Shown here in pieces: positions 26,754 to 34,318 of a stretch of 59,550 nt of DNA (the stretch's first letter is position 1; each line of letters begins with the position of its first letter). The DNA is taken from the NCBI RefSeq assembly GCF_001557235.1, contig NZ_LSJI01000057.1:1-59550 (forward strand), written 5' to 3'. The position numbers and the translations under genes are program-made. The stretch is from Phenylobacterium sp. CCH9-H3 (GTDB lineage: Bacteria > Pseudomonadota > Alphaproteobacteria > Caulobacterales > Caulobacteraceae). The notes under the pieces were generated by a model. The model saw only the letters and a program-made list of their open reading frames with translations. It searched no databases and was not told the DNA's origin.

Positions 26754-28295
26754 ATGAACGGCGCCGACGCCCTGATCTCGACCCTGGTGGCCAACGACGT
26801 CACCGCCTGCTTCGCCAACCCCGGCACGTCCGAGATGCAGTTCGTGGCCGCCCTGGACGGCGTGCCGGCCATGCGCCCGGTGCTGTGCCAGTTCGAGGGC
26901 GTGGCCACCGGCGCCGCCGACGGCTACGGCCGGATCGCGGACAAGCCGGCCTGCACCCTGCTGCACCTGGGCCCCGGCTACGGCAATGGCGTCGCCAACC
27001 TGCACAATGCCCGGCGGGCCTTCACCCCCATCGTCAACGTGATCGGCGACCACGCCACCTATCACCGCCAGTACGATGCGCCGCTGAACTCCGACATCGC
27101 CACCCTGGTGAAGCCGAACTCCATCTGGGCCAAGTCGGCCGACACGCCCGAGACGGTGGCCAGCCTGGCCGCCGAGGCGGTCGCCGCCAGCTACGGCCCG
27201 CCCGGCGGCCCGGTCAGCCTGATCCTGCCCGCCGACGCCGCCTGGCTGCCGGCCCAGGGCGAGCCCGTGATCGCGCAGAAGCCCGCGCGGTCCGCGCCCG
27301 CGGCATCGGCGGTCGACGCCGCGGCTAAGGCCATCAAGGGGGCGAAGAAGCCGGTCGTCCTGCTGGGCGGCCAGGCCGTCCGCGCAGACGCGCTGAAGCA
27401 GGCCGCGCGTCTGGAGGCGGCCGGCGTCACCATCTATTCCGACACCTTCGTCGCGCGCCAGCCGCGGGGCGCTGGCGGCTTCCTGCCGAAGAAGATGCAG
27501 TATTTCGGCGAGATGGCCCTGGCCGAGCTCGAGGGCGTGGACCTGATGGTCTACGCCGGCACGACCATGCCGGTGGCGTTCTTCGCCTATCCCAACCGCC
27601 CCAGCGTGCTGGTCCCCGAGGGCTGTGAGACCCTGACCCTGGCCGAGCGCGGCGAGGATGCGGTCGCGGGCCTGGCCGCCCTGGCCGATGCGCTGGGCGC
27701 GCCCAAGGAAGGGCCAAGCCAGGCTCTCGTCCTGCCGGATGCGGCCCCGACCGGCAAGCAGACCGCCTACACGATCGGCGCGTCCATCGCCCGCCACATG
27801 CCCGAGGGCGCGATCATCTGCGACGACGCCGTGACGTCCGGCGCCGGCATCGCCGCCAACACCGCCACCGCTCGCCCGCACGACCTGCTGGCCCTGACCG
27901 GCGGCGCTATCGGCATCGGTCTGCCGCTCGCCATCGGCGCCGCCGTGGCCGCGCCCGACCGCAAGGTGCTCAGCCTGAACGGCGATGGCTCGGCGATGTA
28001 TACGGTGCAGGCGCTCTGGACGATGGCGCGCGAGAACCTCGACATCACCGTGGTGGTGTTCGCCAACTACACCTACCGCATCCTGAACATCGAGATGCAG
28101 CGCACGGGCGCGGGCGAGGCCGGACCCTCGGCCCGCAAGCTGCTGGACCTGGGCGATCCCAACATCGACTTCGTGGCGGTGGCCAAGGGCCTCGGTCTCC
28201 CGGCGGTGAGCTGCGCCACCGCCGAGGAGTTCGAAAAGGCCTTCGCCGGCGCCATGGGCCAGCGCGGCCCGATGTTCATCGAGGCGAAGATCTAG
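26754..28295 (+). CDS. Acetolactate-synthase-like ThDP-dependent enzyme
   Basis: The 513 residues form a three-domain ThDP enzyme. The catalytic Glu48 lies in CQFEGVATGAADGYGRI. A central domain from about 180 to 320 follows, and the cofactor-binding segment is NGDGSAMYTVQALW with FANYTYRILNIE. It resembles proteins annotated as large subunits of acetolactate synthase or benzoylformate decarboxylases, but is shorter than IlvB, and no regulatory small subunit is nearby. Coupling with a feruloyl-CoA-synthase-like ligase suggests action on a carbonyl or acyl-CoA intermediate of aromatic acid breakdown; this is inference. The stop interlocks with that of the DUF1330 gene in CTAG at 28292-28295. 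Confidence 0.8.
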   Translation: MNGADALISTLVANDVTACFANPGTSEMQFVAALDGVPAMRPVLCQFEGVATGAADGYGRIADKPACTLLHLGPGYGNGVANLHNARRAFTPIVNVIGDHATYHRQYDAPLNSDIATLVKPNSIWAKSADTPETVASLAAEAVAASYGPPGGPVSLILPADAAWLPAQGEPVIAQKPARSAPAASAVDAAAKAIKGAKKPVVLLGGQAVRADALKQAARLEAAGVTIYSDTFVARQPRGAGGFLPKKMQYFGEMALAELEGVDLMVYAGTTMPVAFFAYPNRPSVLVPEGCETLTLAERGEDAVAGLAALADALGAPKEGPSQALVLPDAAPTGKQTAYTIGASIARHMPEGAIICDDAVTSGAGIAANTATARPHDLLALTGGAIGIGLPLAIGAAVAAPDRKVLSLNGDGSAMYTVQALWTMARENLDITVVVFANYTYRILNIEMQRTGAGEAGPSARKLLDLGDPNIDFVAVAKGLGLPAVSCATAEEFEKAFAGAMGQRGPMFIEAKI

Positions 28296-28585
28296 CCGCC
28301 AAGGCCTTCGGCCAGGATGACGCGATAGTCCGCGCCTTTCAGGCGATGCTGCTTGGCGTCCTGGTAAGCCGGGCTGTCGTACCAGGCACGGGCCGCGGCC
28401 TTGTCCGGGAACTGCAGCAGGACCACGCCCTCGGCCGCGTCGCCCTCCAGCACCTCCAGGGGGCCGTAGAACGCCAGCGGCGTGATCTGATGGTCCCCCC
28501 GGGCGCCGGCGGCCTTCTGGCCGTAGGTCTTGAGCTCTTCGGGGTCGGTGGTCTTGTTCTTGATGAAGATCACATAGGCCGGCAT
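28292..28585 (-). CDS. DUF1330-family protein
   Basis: A 97-residue alpha-beta barrel-like protein of unknown function. The visible family pattern is MPAYVIFIKNKTTDPEELK, then ITPLAFYGPLEVLEGD, VVLLQFPDKAAARAWYDSP and YRVILAEG. The ATG at 28585 is supported by a GGAGA seven bases upstream; the long frame beyond it is spurious. It converges on the ThDP enzyme with four shared bases. Relatives are often annotated as dimeric monooxygenase-like, with no proven reaction. Confidence 0.82.
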   Translation of the reverse strand: MPAYVIFIKNKTTDPEELKTYGQKAAGARGDHQITPLAFYGPLEVLEGDAAEGVVLLQFPDKAAARAWYDSPAYQDAKQHRLKGADYRVILAEGLGG

Positions 28586-28647
28586 CGGGTCTCTCCTTCG
28601 AATGCGCGCGCCAACCTCGCGGCCCTGCCCCAAGGTTCGGCAAGCAA

Positions 28648-28675
28648 AAGGCCCGCGGATCGCTCCGCGGGCCTT
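28648..28675 (-). terminator. Intrinsic terminator of the cysteine-repeat gene
   Basis: A perfect 12-base stem (28648-28659 with 28664-28675) closes a four-base loop that reads GCGA on the minus strand, a GNRA tetraloop. On that strand it is followed by TTGCTTGCC. It lies 27 bases after the stop of the gene at 28702-30018 and also in front of DUF1330. Confidence 0.8.
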
Positions 28676-28701
28676 CGTGATTCCGGCCTTGGCCGAAACG
28701 C

Positions 28702-30018
28702 CTAGGTGTTGCCGGGCAGCTTGCAGTTGCCGGCGAACGCGCAGCCGATCGCCTGGACGGCGGTGACGGCAGGCGTGTCCTGGTACTCGATCATATAGCC
28801 CTTCAGCTTGTCGGCGCAGGCCACTTCCACATAGGTCGTGCCCTTCTCGGTCTTGCCGACGACGCGGCTGTTCGAGACGTCGCAGGAGTTGAAGTTGAAC
28901 TTCTTGAGGTCGGCGGTCAGCAGGGCGTAGGCCGCCTCCGGCTTGGTCAGCGAGCACTTGTAGCCGGCGATCGGGGCGCGGGCGCAGTCCAGCGCCTGGC
29001 CCTTCTGGCCGGCCTTCGAGATCAGGATGGCGCCCGAGCCGTCCTTGCAGACCAGCTCGACGACTTCCTCGCCTGGCTTGGAGGGGAACAGGGCGTACTT
29101 GTCGACGTCGCACTTGCCGCCGGCGCTGGTCACCAGCTTGGTGTAGAGGCCGGCCTGCTCGCTCTGGGCCTGGCGGGCGTCCGTCAGGGTGCAGCCGCCC
29201 AGGATCTGGGTGGCCTTGGCGCACTCGTAGGTCTCGGTCAGCGTGCCCGCGGCGGCGACCTTGTAGATATAGCCCTTACCGTCCTGGCACGAGGCTTCGT
29301 AGAACGTCGAGTTGTCCTTCGACACGCCCACGAAGCGGCGGTCCTTCACGGCGCAGCCGTTGTTGGCCATGCCGGCATACTTGTCGACGACCGCGATCCG
29401 GGTCGCCTTGTCGCTCAGCGTGCATTTGATGTTGGTTTCGGCGTCGTCGTACATCAGGCAGTTCTGGGCCTGAGCGGGCTTCGCGCTGTCGAACGGCACG
29501 CTCGCCAGCACGATGTAGCCCTGGCCGCCCTGGCAGGCGACTTCCATGTAGGTGTTGGTCTTGGTCTGGCCGATCCCGCGCGCCTGCTCGGGAATGCAGT
29601 CGGCGCCGGCGGCCTTCAGCAGGGGCTGCAGGACCGCCTTGGGGTCCGAGTTGCCGGGCAGGATGCAGGGGGCCGACGGCGCCTGGCCGGGGGCCGGCGG
29701 CGTGTTCGCCTCGATGCAGCTGTAGGCGATGATCGCGCCTTCGGCCGGCTTCTGCAGGACGTAGCCCATCTGGCCCGCGCCGCACGAGACTTCGTAGTAG
29801 GAGGTCTTGCTCTTCTTGTCCTCGCCGATCAGGCGGGCGTCGTCGACCTGGCAGGAGAGGCCCGCGGCCTGCACCACCTCCGGCGCCTGGGCCTTGCCGG
29901 CCTTGCGGGCGGCCTCAGGGATCGCGGCCGGCTTCTTGCCTTGCGAGATGGCCGCCGCCGGGACCAGCAGCGCGGCGACCATCGCCATCGCCAGCCCGAT
30001 TGCTTTAGGCGTCTTCAC
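28702..30018 (-). CDS. Secreted protein with five four-cysteine repeats
   Basis: Not a family I recognise. From a GTG at 30018 (AGGAG nine bases upstream) the 438-residue product has a signal peptide (MKTPKAIGLAMAMVAALLVP) and an Ala/Lys-rich linker. Five repeats of about 80 residues follow, each with four cysteines: 56, 79, 101, 118; 141, 162, 187, 199; 222, 244, 266, 276; 303, 324, 345, 355; 379, 401, 426, 432. Each repeat runs Cys, a short Arg/Ile-Gly stretch, then Y-X-E-V-X-C and a G-Y strand. There are no other cysteines, so two disulfides per repeat are likely. An earlier in-frame GTG at 30066 falls inside the proposed -10 box. The gene is monocistronic, with its own promoter and terminator. 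Confidence 0.8.
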   Translation of the reverse strand: MKTPKAIGLAMAMVAALLVPAAAISQGKKPAAIPEAARKAGKAQAPEVVQAAGLSCQVDDARLIGEDKKSKTSYYEVSCGAGQMGYVLQKPAEGAIIAYSCIEANTPPAPGQAPSAPCILPGNSDPKAVLQPLLKAAGADCIPEQARGIGQTKTNTYMEVACQGGQGYIVLASVPFDSAKPAQAQNCLMYDDAETNIKCTLSDKATRIAVVDKYAGMANNGCAVKDRRFVGVSKDNSTFYEASCQDGKGYIYKVAAAGTLTETYECAKATQILGGCTLTDARQAQSEQAGLYTKLVTSAGGKCDVDKYALFPSKPGEEVVELVCKDGSGAILISKAGQKGQALDCARAPIAGYKCSLTKPEAAYALLTADLKKFNFNSCDVSNSRVVGKTEKGTTYVEVACADKLKGYMIEYQDTPAVTAVQAIGCAFAGNCKLPGNT

Positions 30019-30065
30019 CTGTGTCTTCTCCTGGGTCGTGACCGGGGGGTCGTTATTTTGCGGCA

Positions 30066-30094
30066 CATAAACGCGGCCATGTCGCCGGGGTCAA
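30066..30094 (-). promoter_or_regulatory. Promoter of the cysteine-repeat gene
   Basis: On the minus strand TTGACC (30094-30089) and TTTATG (30071-30066) are separated by 17 bases. Transcription would start near 30059, giving a leader of about 40 bases to the GTG at 30018. This also argues against the upstream in-frame GTG at 30066 as start. Confidence 0.5.
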
Positions 30095-30187
30095 GCTGCC
30101 CGGCGAACCGGGCCGAACTATGGCTTGTTTCCAATGGCTTAGCTTGACAGCACAGCGTTCGGCGACGCCCCGGGAGCGGCCTTGGCC

Positions 30188-30646
30188 TCAGATGCGGCGC
30201 ACGCGGAGGCGGGCGCCTTCCACGCCCACCACCTTGACGCTCGCTCCGGCCTCCAGCGCCTCGCCGTCGTCCAGTTCGGCCGCCCATTCCTTGCCGTCGA
30301 TGAAGACCCGGCCGGCGCCGCGCACGAAGGCCGTCACCGCCGAGCCCTCGTCGCCCACCAGCCGCGCGACATTGTCGTTGATGTCGCCCGCCGGCCCAAC
30401 CACCTGACGCGGAAGGTAGCGCCGCGCCAGCAGGGTCGAGACGATGGTCAGGAGGGCGAAGACCAGCAGGGCGGTGGGCACGCTGATGTTCGCGAGACCG
30501 ACCACCGCCGCGGTGGCCGCGGCCGACGCGGAGGCCCACAGCAGCCATCCCGAGCCGGTCAAGACTTCCACCGCCAGGATCGCGGCGGCGAGGCCGGCCC
30601 AGATCCAGAACGGTTGTTCCGCCAGCAGGCCCGTGACCGCGTCCAC
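30188..30646 (-). CDS. NfeD-family membrane protein
   Basis: A 152-residue short NfeD protein. It has membrane segments at about 12-30 and 36-70, then an OB-fold-like C-terminal domain (about 85-150) with GDEGSAVTAFVRGAGRVFIDGKEWAAEL and VKVVGVEGARLRV. Short NfeD proteins work with stomatin-like partners in membrane quality control. The partner gene at 30650 ends only three bases upstream, making a standard SPFH-NfeD operon. Confidence 0.88.
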   Translation of the reverse strand: MDAVTGLLAEQPFWIWAGLAAAILAVEVLTGSGWLLWASASAAATAAVVGLANISVPTALLVFALLTIVSTLLARRYLPRQVVGPAGDINDNVARLVGDEGSAVTAFVRGAGRVFIDGKEWAAELDDGEALEAGASVKVVGVEGARLRVRRI

Positions 30647-30649
30647 GCC

Positions 30650-31624
30650 TCAGGCCCCCGTCGGAGGAACCGACCCGCGGCCCCGGGCCGGCGCGCGCGG
30701 CGGTGGCGGACCATCGGCGCCGATCGCCTTCACCAGCTCGCCGATCCCGCCCACGGTGCCCACCAGGGCGCCCATCTCGGCCGGGACGATTACCGTCTTC
30801 TGCTGCGGGCTCTCCGCCAGCTTGCCGAAAGCTTCCACGTACTTCTGAGCGACGAAGTAGTTGATGGCGTTGACGTCGCCGGCGGCGATGGCGTCCGAGA
30901 CCAGCTCGGTGGCCTTGGCCTCGGCCTGCGCCGAGCGTTCGCGCGCCTCGGCGTCGCGGAACGCGGCCTCCTTGCGGCCTTCGGCCTCCAGGATCGCCGA
31001 CTGCTTCTGCCCCTCGGCGCGGGCGATGGCGGCCGACTTCTCGCCGTCGGCCTCGGTGATCACGGCGCGCCGCTCGCGCTCGGCCTTCATCTGGCGGGCC
31101 ATGGCGTTGGTGATGTCCGGCGGCGGCGTCAGGTCCTTGATCTCGATCCGCGCCACCTTCACCCCCCAGGGCGTCGTGGCCTGGTCGATGACGTCCAGCA
31201 GGCGGGTGTTGATCAGGTCCCGCTGGCTCAGCACCTCGTCCAGCTCCATCGAGCCCACCACCGTCCGCAGGTTGGTCATGGTGAGCTGCGAGATGGCGTA
31301 GTTCAGGTTGTCCACCCGGTAGGCCGCCTGGCTGGCGTCCATCACCTGGATGAATACGATGGCGTCCACCTGGACCATCACATTGTCCTTGGTGATCACC
31401 TCCTGGCGCGGCACGTCCAGGACCTGCTCCATCATATTGACCCGCCGGCCGACGCCCTCGACGAACGGCGTCAGGAAGCTGATGCCCGGCTTGAGAGTCC
31501 GCGTGTAGCGGCCAAACTGTTCGACGGTGTACTCGCGCCCTTGCGGCACGATCTTGATGGCGCCCAGCGCCACCACCACCGCCAGCGCCAGGAACACCAG
31601 TGCGACGATCAGCCCGATATCCAT
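30650..31624 (-). CDS. SPFH/stomatin-like membrane protein (QmcA type)
   Basis: A 324-residue SPFH-domain protein. It has one N-terminal membrane anchor (IGLIVALVFLALAVVVALGA), the band-7 domain (IVPQGREYTVEQFGRYTRTLKPG through KDLTPPPDI), a coiled coil rich in Ala, Glu and Arg (EAEGRKEAAFRDAEARERS), and a C-terminal proline/arginine tail. Such proteins form rings in the membrane with NfeD. The ATG at 31624 has GGAGGG upstream; the longer frame lacks support. It is followed after three bases by the NfeD gene. Confidence 0.9.
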   Translation of the reverse strand: MDIGLIVALVFLALAVVVALGAIKIVPQGREYTVEQFGRYTRTLKPGISFLTPFVEGVGRRVNMMEQVLDVPRQEVITKDNVMVQVDAIVFIQVMDASQAAYRVDNLNYAISQLTMTNLRTVVGSMELDEVLSQRDLINTRLLDVIDQATTPWGVKVARIEIKDLTPPPDITNAMARQMKAERERRAVITEADGEKSAAIARAEGQKQSAILEAEGRKEAAFRDAEARERSAQAEAKATELVSDAIAAGDVNAINYFVAQKYVEAFGKLAESPQQKTVIVPAEMGALVGTVGGIGELVKAIGADGPPPPRAPARGRGSVPPTGA

Positions 31625-31733
31625 CCTGCCCTCCCCAGAGACCGTCGTGAGCTTATCGGGGGTTGCGGCCCGCCGCCACGGAAACCGGACGGACATGCTC
31701 GCGCCAAGATCGAGGGTCTGTTAGCGGTCCGCC

Positions 31734-32291
31734 ATGATCCGACACCTGCTGCTCGTCCCGGCCGCCCTCGCCTGCCTCGCCGCCGCCCCGGCCCCCAAGG
31801 CGCCCGCGGCCAAGACCCCCGCCGCAAAGCCCGCGCCCGCCAGGCCCGCGCCGAAGCCTGCCGCGACCTACGACGCGCAGAACCCGCAGGGCCTGATGGC
31901 GATCCTGGGCGAGGCTGGCGCCAAGGTGCAGACCGGCCGCAAGGAAGAGGATTCGGTGTTCGTCACCGTCACCTCCACGGCGGCGAACTTCTCGCTGCAG
32001 TTCGCCGGCTGCAATCCGCAAGGGCGCGCCTGCCAGGCGGCGCTGTTCGACAGCCTGCTGGACGGCGGCTCGCCGACCCTGGCCCAGATCAACGGCTTCA
32101 ACCAGACCTCGGTCTTCTGCCGCATCTACCAGGACAAGGCCGGCAAGGCGCACGCCATCTATGCCGCCATGCTGGTGAAGTCCGACACCCGCGACAGCGC
32201 CGTCACCCATCTCGCCGCCTGGCAGGGCTGTCTGGGCGAGGCCCGGGGCTTCCTGCGCGATCCGGTCGCCTACCTAGCCGAGGCGGCTTAG
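31734..32291 (+). CDS. Exported YbjN-domain protein
   Basis: The 185 residues begin with a signal peptide (MIRHLLLVPAALACLAAAP) and a low-complexity Ala/Pro/Lys segment to about 45. A YbjN-like domain follows (GLMAILGEAGAKVQ, FVTVTSTAANFSLQFAGC, VFCRIYQDKAGKAHAIYAAM). YbjN-type folds resemble type III secretion chaperones, but the exported versions have no known function. The stop shares TTAG at 32288-32291 with the convergent nitronate monooxygenase gene. Confidence 0.7.
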   Translation: MIRHLLLVPAALACLAAAPAPKAPAAKTPAAKPAPARPAPKPAATYDAQNPQGLMAILGEAGAKVQTGRKEEDSVFVTVTSTAANFSLQFAGCNPQGRACQAALFDSLLDGGSPTLAQINGFNQTSVFCRIYQDKAGKAHAIYAAMLVKSDTRDSAVTHLAAWQGCLGEARGFLRDPVAYLAEAA

Positions 32292-33271
32292 GCTGGAACC
32301 GCCGCGCCGCGCCGGATCGCCGAGACGCGGTCGATGGCGGCTTCGGCTTCGGCCATGATCCGCGCCACGATCTCCGCCGCCGGCAGGACGTCCCGGACCC
32401 CGCCCGCCGACTGGCCCATGGCGAAGCACGAGCGGTCGATGTCCAGGCCCTCGATCTGGCCGCCGATGCCGCCCATCACCCCCTCGCGGGTCGAGAGCAT
32501 CGCCTGCTGCGGGAACGGCTGGATCTCGCCCGGACGGGTCTCCCAGTCCTCGACGTAGGGGTTCTTCTTCACGCGCATCGGCTTGCCCGAATAGCTGCGG
32601 GTGCGAATGGTGTCCTCGTCGGAGGCCTCCACGATCACGTCGCGGTACATCTGGCCCGCGTGCGCCTCGGCCGAAGCGATGAACCGGGTGCCCATCCAGA
32701 CGCCCACGGCGCCCAGGCTCAGCGCCGCCGCCAGCCCCCGCCCGTCATAGAGGCCGCCCGCGGCCACCACCGGGATCTTCACCTGCTCCACCGCCTGGGC
32801 CACCAGCGGCATGGTGCCGACCAGGCCGGTGTGGCCGCCGCCCTCGCCGCCCTGGCAGATCACCGCGTCGCAGCCGGCCTGCTCCGCCTTCACCGCATGC
32901 TTTACCGCCCCGCAGACCACCATGACCTTGAGGCCGGCCTTCTTCAGCTTCTCCAGGATCGGCATCGGCACGCCCAGGCCGGCGACGAAGCTGGAGGCGC
33001 CCTCCTCGATGATCACGTCCACCGACGCTGTCAGGCTCTCGGGCGAGGCCGCCAGCAGGTCGACCCCGAACGGCTTGTCGGTGAGCGTCTTCACCTGCCG
33101 CATCTGCTCGCGGATGAAGTCCGGCCCGCGGCCGGCCATGCCCAGCACGCCATAGCCGCCGGCGTTCGAGACCGCCGCCGCCAGCTCGGCGTACGAGACC
33201 CCGCCCATGCCCGCCAGCATGATCGGGTGCTTCACCCCCAGCAGGTCGCAGAGCTTGGTGTGCAGGGCCAT
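32288..33271 (-). CDS. Nitronate monooxygenase (2-nitropropane dioxygenase-like)
   Basis: A 327-residue FMN-dependent TIM-barrel enzyme that oxidises alkyl nitronates such as propionate 3-nitronate. Family marks are PIMLAGMGGVSYAELAAAVS, VICQGGEGGGHTG (with the usual active-site His), PVVAAGGLYDGRGLAAAL and GVWMGTRFIASAEA. The start ATG at 33271 has GGAGG seven bases upstream. It is probably a detoxification enzyme, although many members have unknown substrates. It converges on YbjN, and 72 bases lie between its start and the end of the LysR gene on the same strand. Confidence 0.88.
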   Translation of the reverse strand: MALHTKLCDLLGVKHPIMLAGMGGVSYAELAAAVSNAGGYGVLGMAGRGPDFIREQMRQVKTLTDKPFGVDLLAASPESLTASVDVIIEEGASSFVAGLGVPMPILEKLKKAGLKVMVVCGAVKHAVKAEQAGCDAVICQGGEGGGHTGLVGTMPLVAQAVEQVKIPVVAAGGLYDGRGLAAALSLGAVGVWMGTRFIASAEAHAGQMYRDVIVEASDEDTIRTRSYSGKPMRVKKNPYVEDWETRPGEIQPFPQQAMLSTREGVMGGIGGQIEGLDIDRSCFAMGQSAGGVRDVLPAAEIVARIMAEAEAAIDRVSAIRRGAAVPA

Positions 33272-33343
33272 CGGACATCCTCCCGTCGTTCGTTGCGCGG
33301 GAGCATGGCGCCCCAGGTTATCGTTGGAAACCGTGACGCGAGG

Positions 33344-34243
33344 TCAGGCCGGGCGGATCACCGGCAGGCGCGACAGACCCTCCGCGGCGAAGTCCAGGAA
33401 CGCCCGCACCCGCGTCGGCGCCAGCCGCGCGCTCACGGTGACCAGCTGGACCGGGATCGGCGCCGGCTCGTGGGCCGCCAGCAGCCGGACCAGCCGCCCG
33501 TCCGCCAGTTCGTCGGCCACCTGGTACGAGAAGACCCGCGTCACGCCCCGCCCCTCGACCGCCGCGGCGACCACCGGCTCGATGGCGTTGATCATCAGCC
33601 GCGGGCGCAGGCGCACCGTCTGACTCCCGCCCGGCCCGTCGAAACGCCATTCGGTCGGCCCCGGCTGGGTGCTGGAATAGACGATGTCGTGCTCGGCGAG
33701 GTCGGCCGGTCCGGCCGGCGTCCCCCGGCGTGCGAGATAGGCCGGCGAGGCTGCCACCACCCGGCGCACCTCCCCGACCCGGCGCGCGACCAGGCTGGAG
33801 TCGGCCAGGGCGCCGATCCGCACCGCCACGTCCAGGCCCGCGTCGATCACGTCGAGGTTGCGGTCGTTCAGCACCAGCTCGGCGGCGACCTGCGGATGGG
33901 CGTCCAGGAACCGGGCCAGCAGCGGCGCCACATGGCGGCGGCCGAACACCAGCGGCGCGCTGATCCGCAACGTTCCGCGGAGCGGGCCGTCGTCCTCGCC
34001 GCTCATCGCCGCCTCATACGCCGCCAGGACCGCGCGCGCCTCGACGGCCAGCCGCCGCCCGGCCTCGGTCACCGCGAGCCGGCGCGTCGTCCGCTCCACC
34101 AGGCGCGCCCCGATCCGGCCCTCCAGCGCCGCCAGGGTCCGCGTCACCGCGGCCGGCGAGCGCCGCAGTCGGCGCGCCGCGGCCGCAAGGCTCCCCGTCT
34201 CCAGAACGGCGACGAACACCGCCAGCTCGTCCAGCCGATCCAT
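33344..34243 (-). CDS. LysR-family transcriptional regulator
   Basis: A 299-residue LysR regulator. The N-terminal winged helix-turn-helix is at about 1-60 (ELAVFVAVLETGSLAAAARRL, then SPAAVTRTLAALEGRIGARL) and a type 2 periplasmic-binding-like effector domain follows. It belongs to the common subgroup with GTLRISAPLVFGRRHVAPLL. It is divergent from the glutathione transferase gene, and a dyad at 34268-34302 lies in the 75-base gap. It therefore likely controls that gene and itself. The true start is the ATG at 34243; the frame beyond it is spurious. Confidence 0.9.
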   Translation of the reverse strand: MDRLDELAVFVAVLETGSLAAAARRLRRSPAAVTRTLAALEGRIGARLVERTTRRLAVTEAGRRLAVEARAVLAAYEAAMSGEDDGPLRGTLRISAPLVFGRRHVAPLLARFLDAHPQVAAELVLNDRNLDVIDAGLDVAVRIGALADSSLVARRVGEVRRVVAASPAYLARRGTPAGPADLAEHDIVYSSTQPGPTEWRFDGPGGSQTVRLRPRLMINAIEPVVAAAVEGRGVTRVFSYQVADELADGRLVRLLAAHEPAPIPVQLVTVSARLAPTRVRAFLDFAAEGLSRLPVIRPA

Positions 34244-34267
34244 TATTCCATTTTCCGCAATTCTGAC

Positions 34268-34302
34268 TTGCGATCTTGCCCGCTTCTGCATGCAGATCGC
34301 AA
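34268..34302. promoter_or_regulatory. Dyad operator between LysR and glutathione transferase genes
   Basis: TTGCGATCT (34268-34276) and AGATCGCAA (34294-34302) form a perfect 9-base inverted repeat. Inside it the 12-base palindrome TCTGCATGCAGA spans 34285-34296. This is the position and symmetry expected for a LysR binding region serving both divergent genes. Confidence 0.5.
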
Positions 34303-34318
34303 CGCCTAGCTTGCGTTC

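Noticed and set aside
25620..28643. A 1007-codon open frame on the minus strand
   Set aside because: It is the mirror of the ligase and ThDP enzyme genes. Its composition is Gly/Arg/His/Gln-rich low complexity with no domain. High G+C makes stop codons rare on the opposite strand.
30018..30066. Earlier GTG start of the cysteine-repeat protein at 30066
   Set aside because: It would place 16 polar residues before the signal peptide and lies in the inferred -10 box. The GTG at 30018 has a good ribosome binding site.
30182..34309. A 1375-codon open frame on the plus strand
   Set aside because: It lies antisense to NfeD, the SPFH protein, nitronate monooxygenase and LysR, and out of frame with YbjN. 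It has no motif, and the recognised genes explain the DNA.
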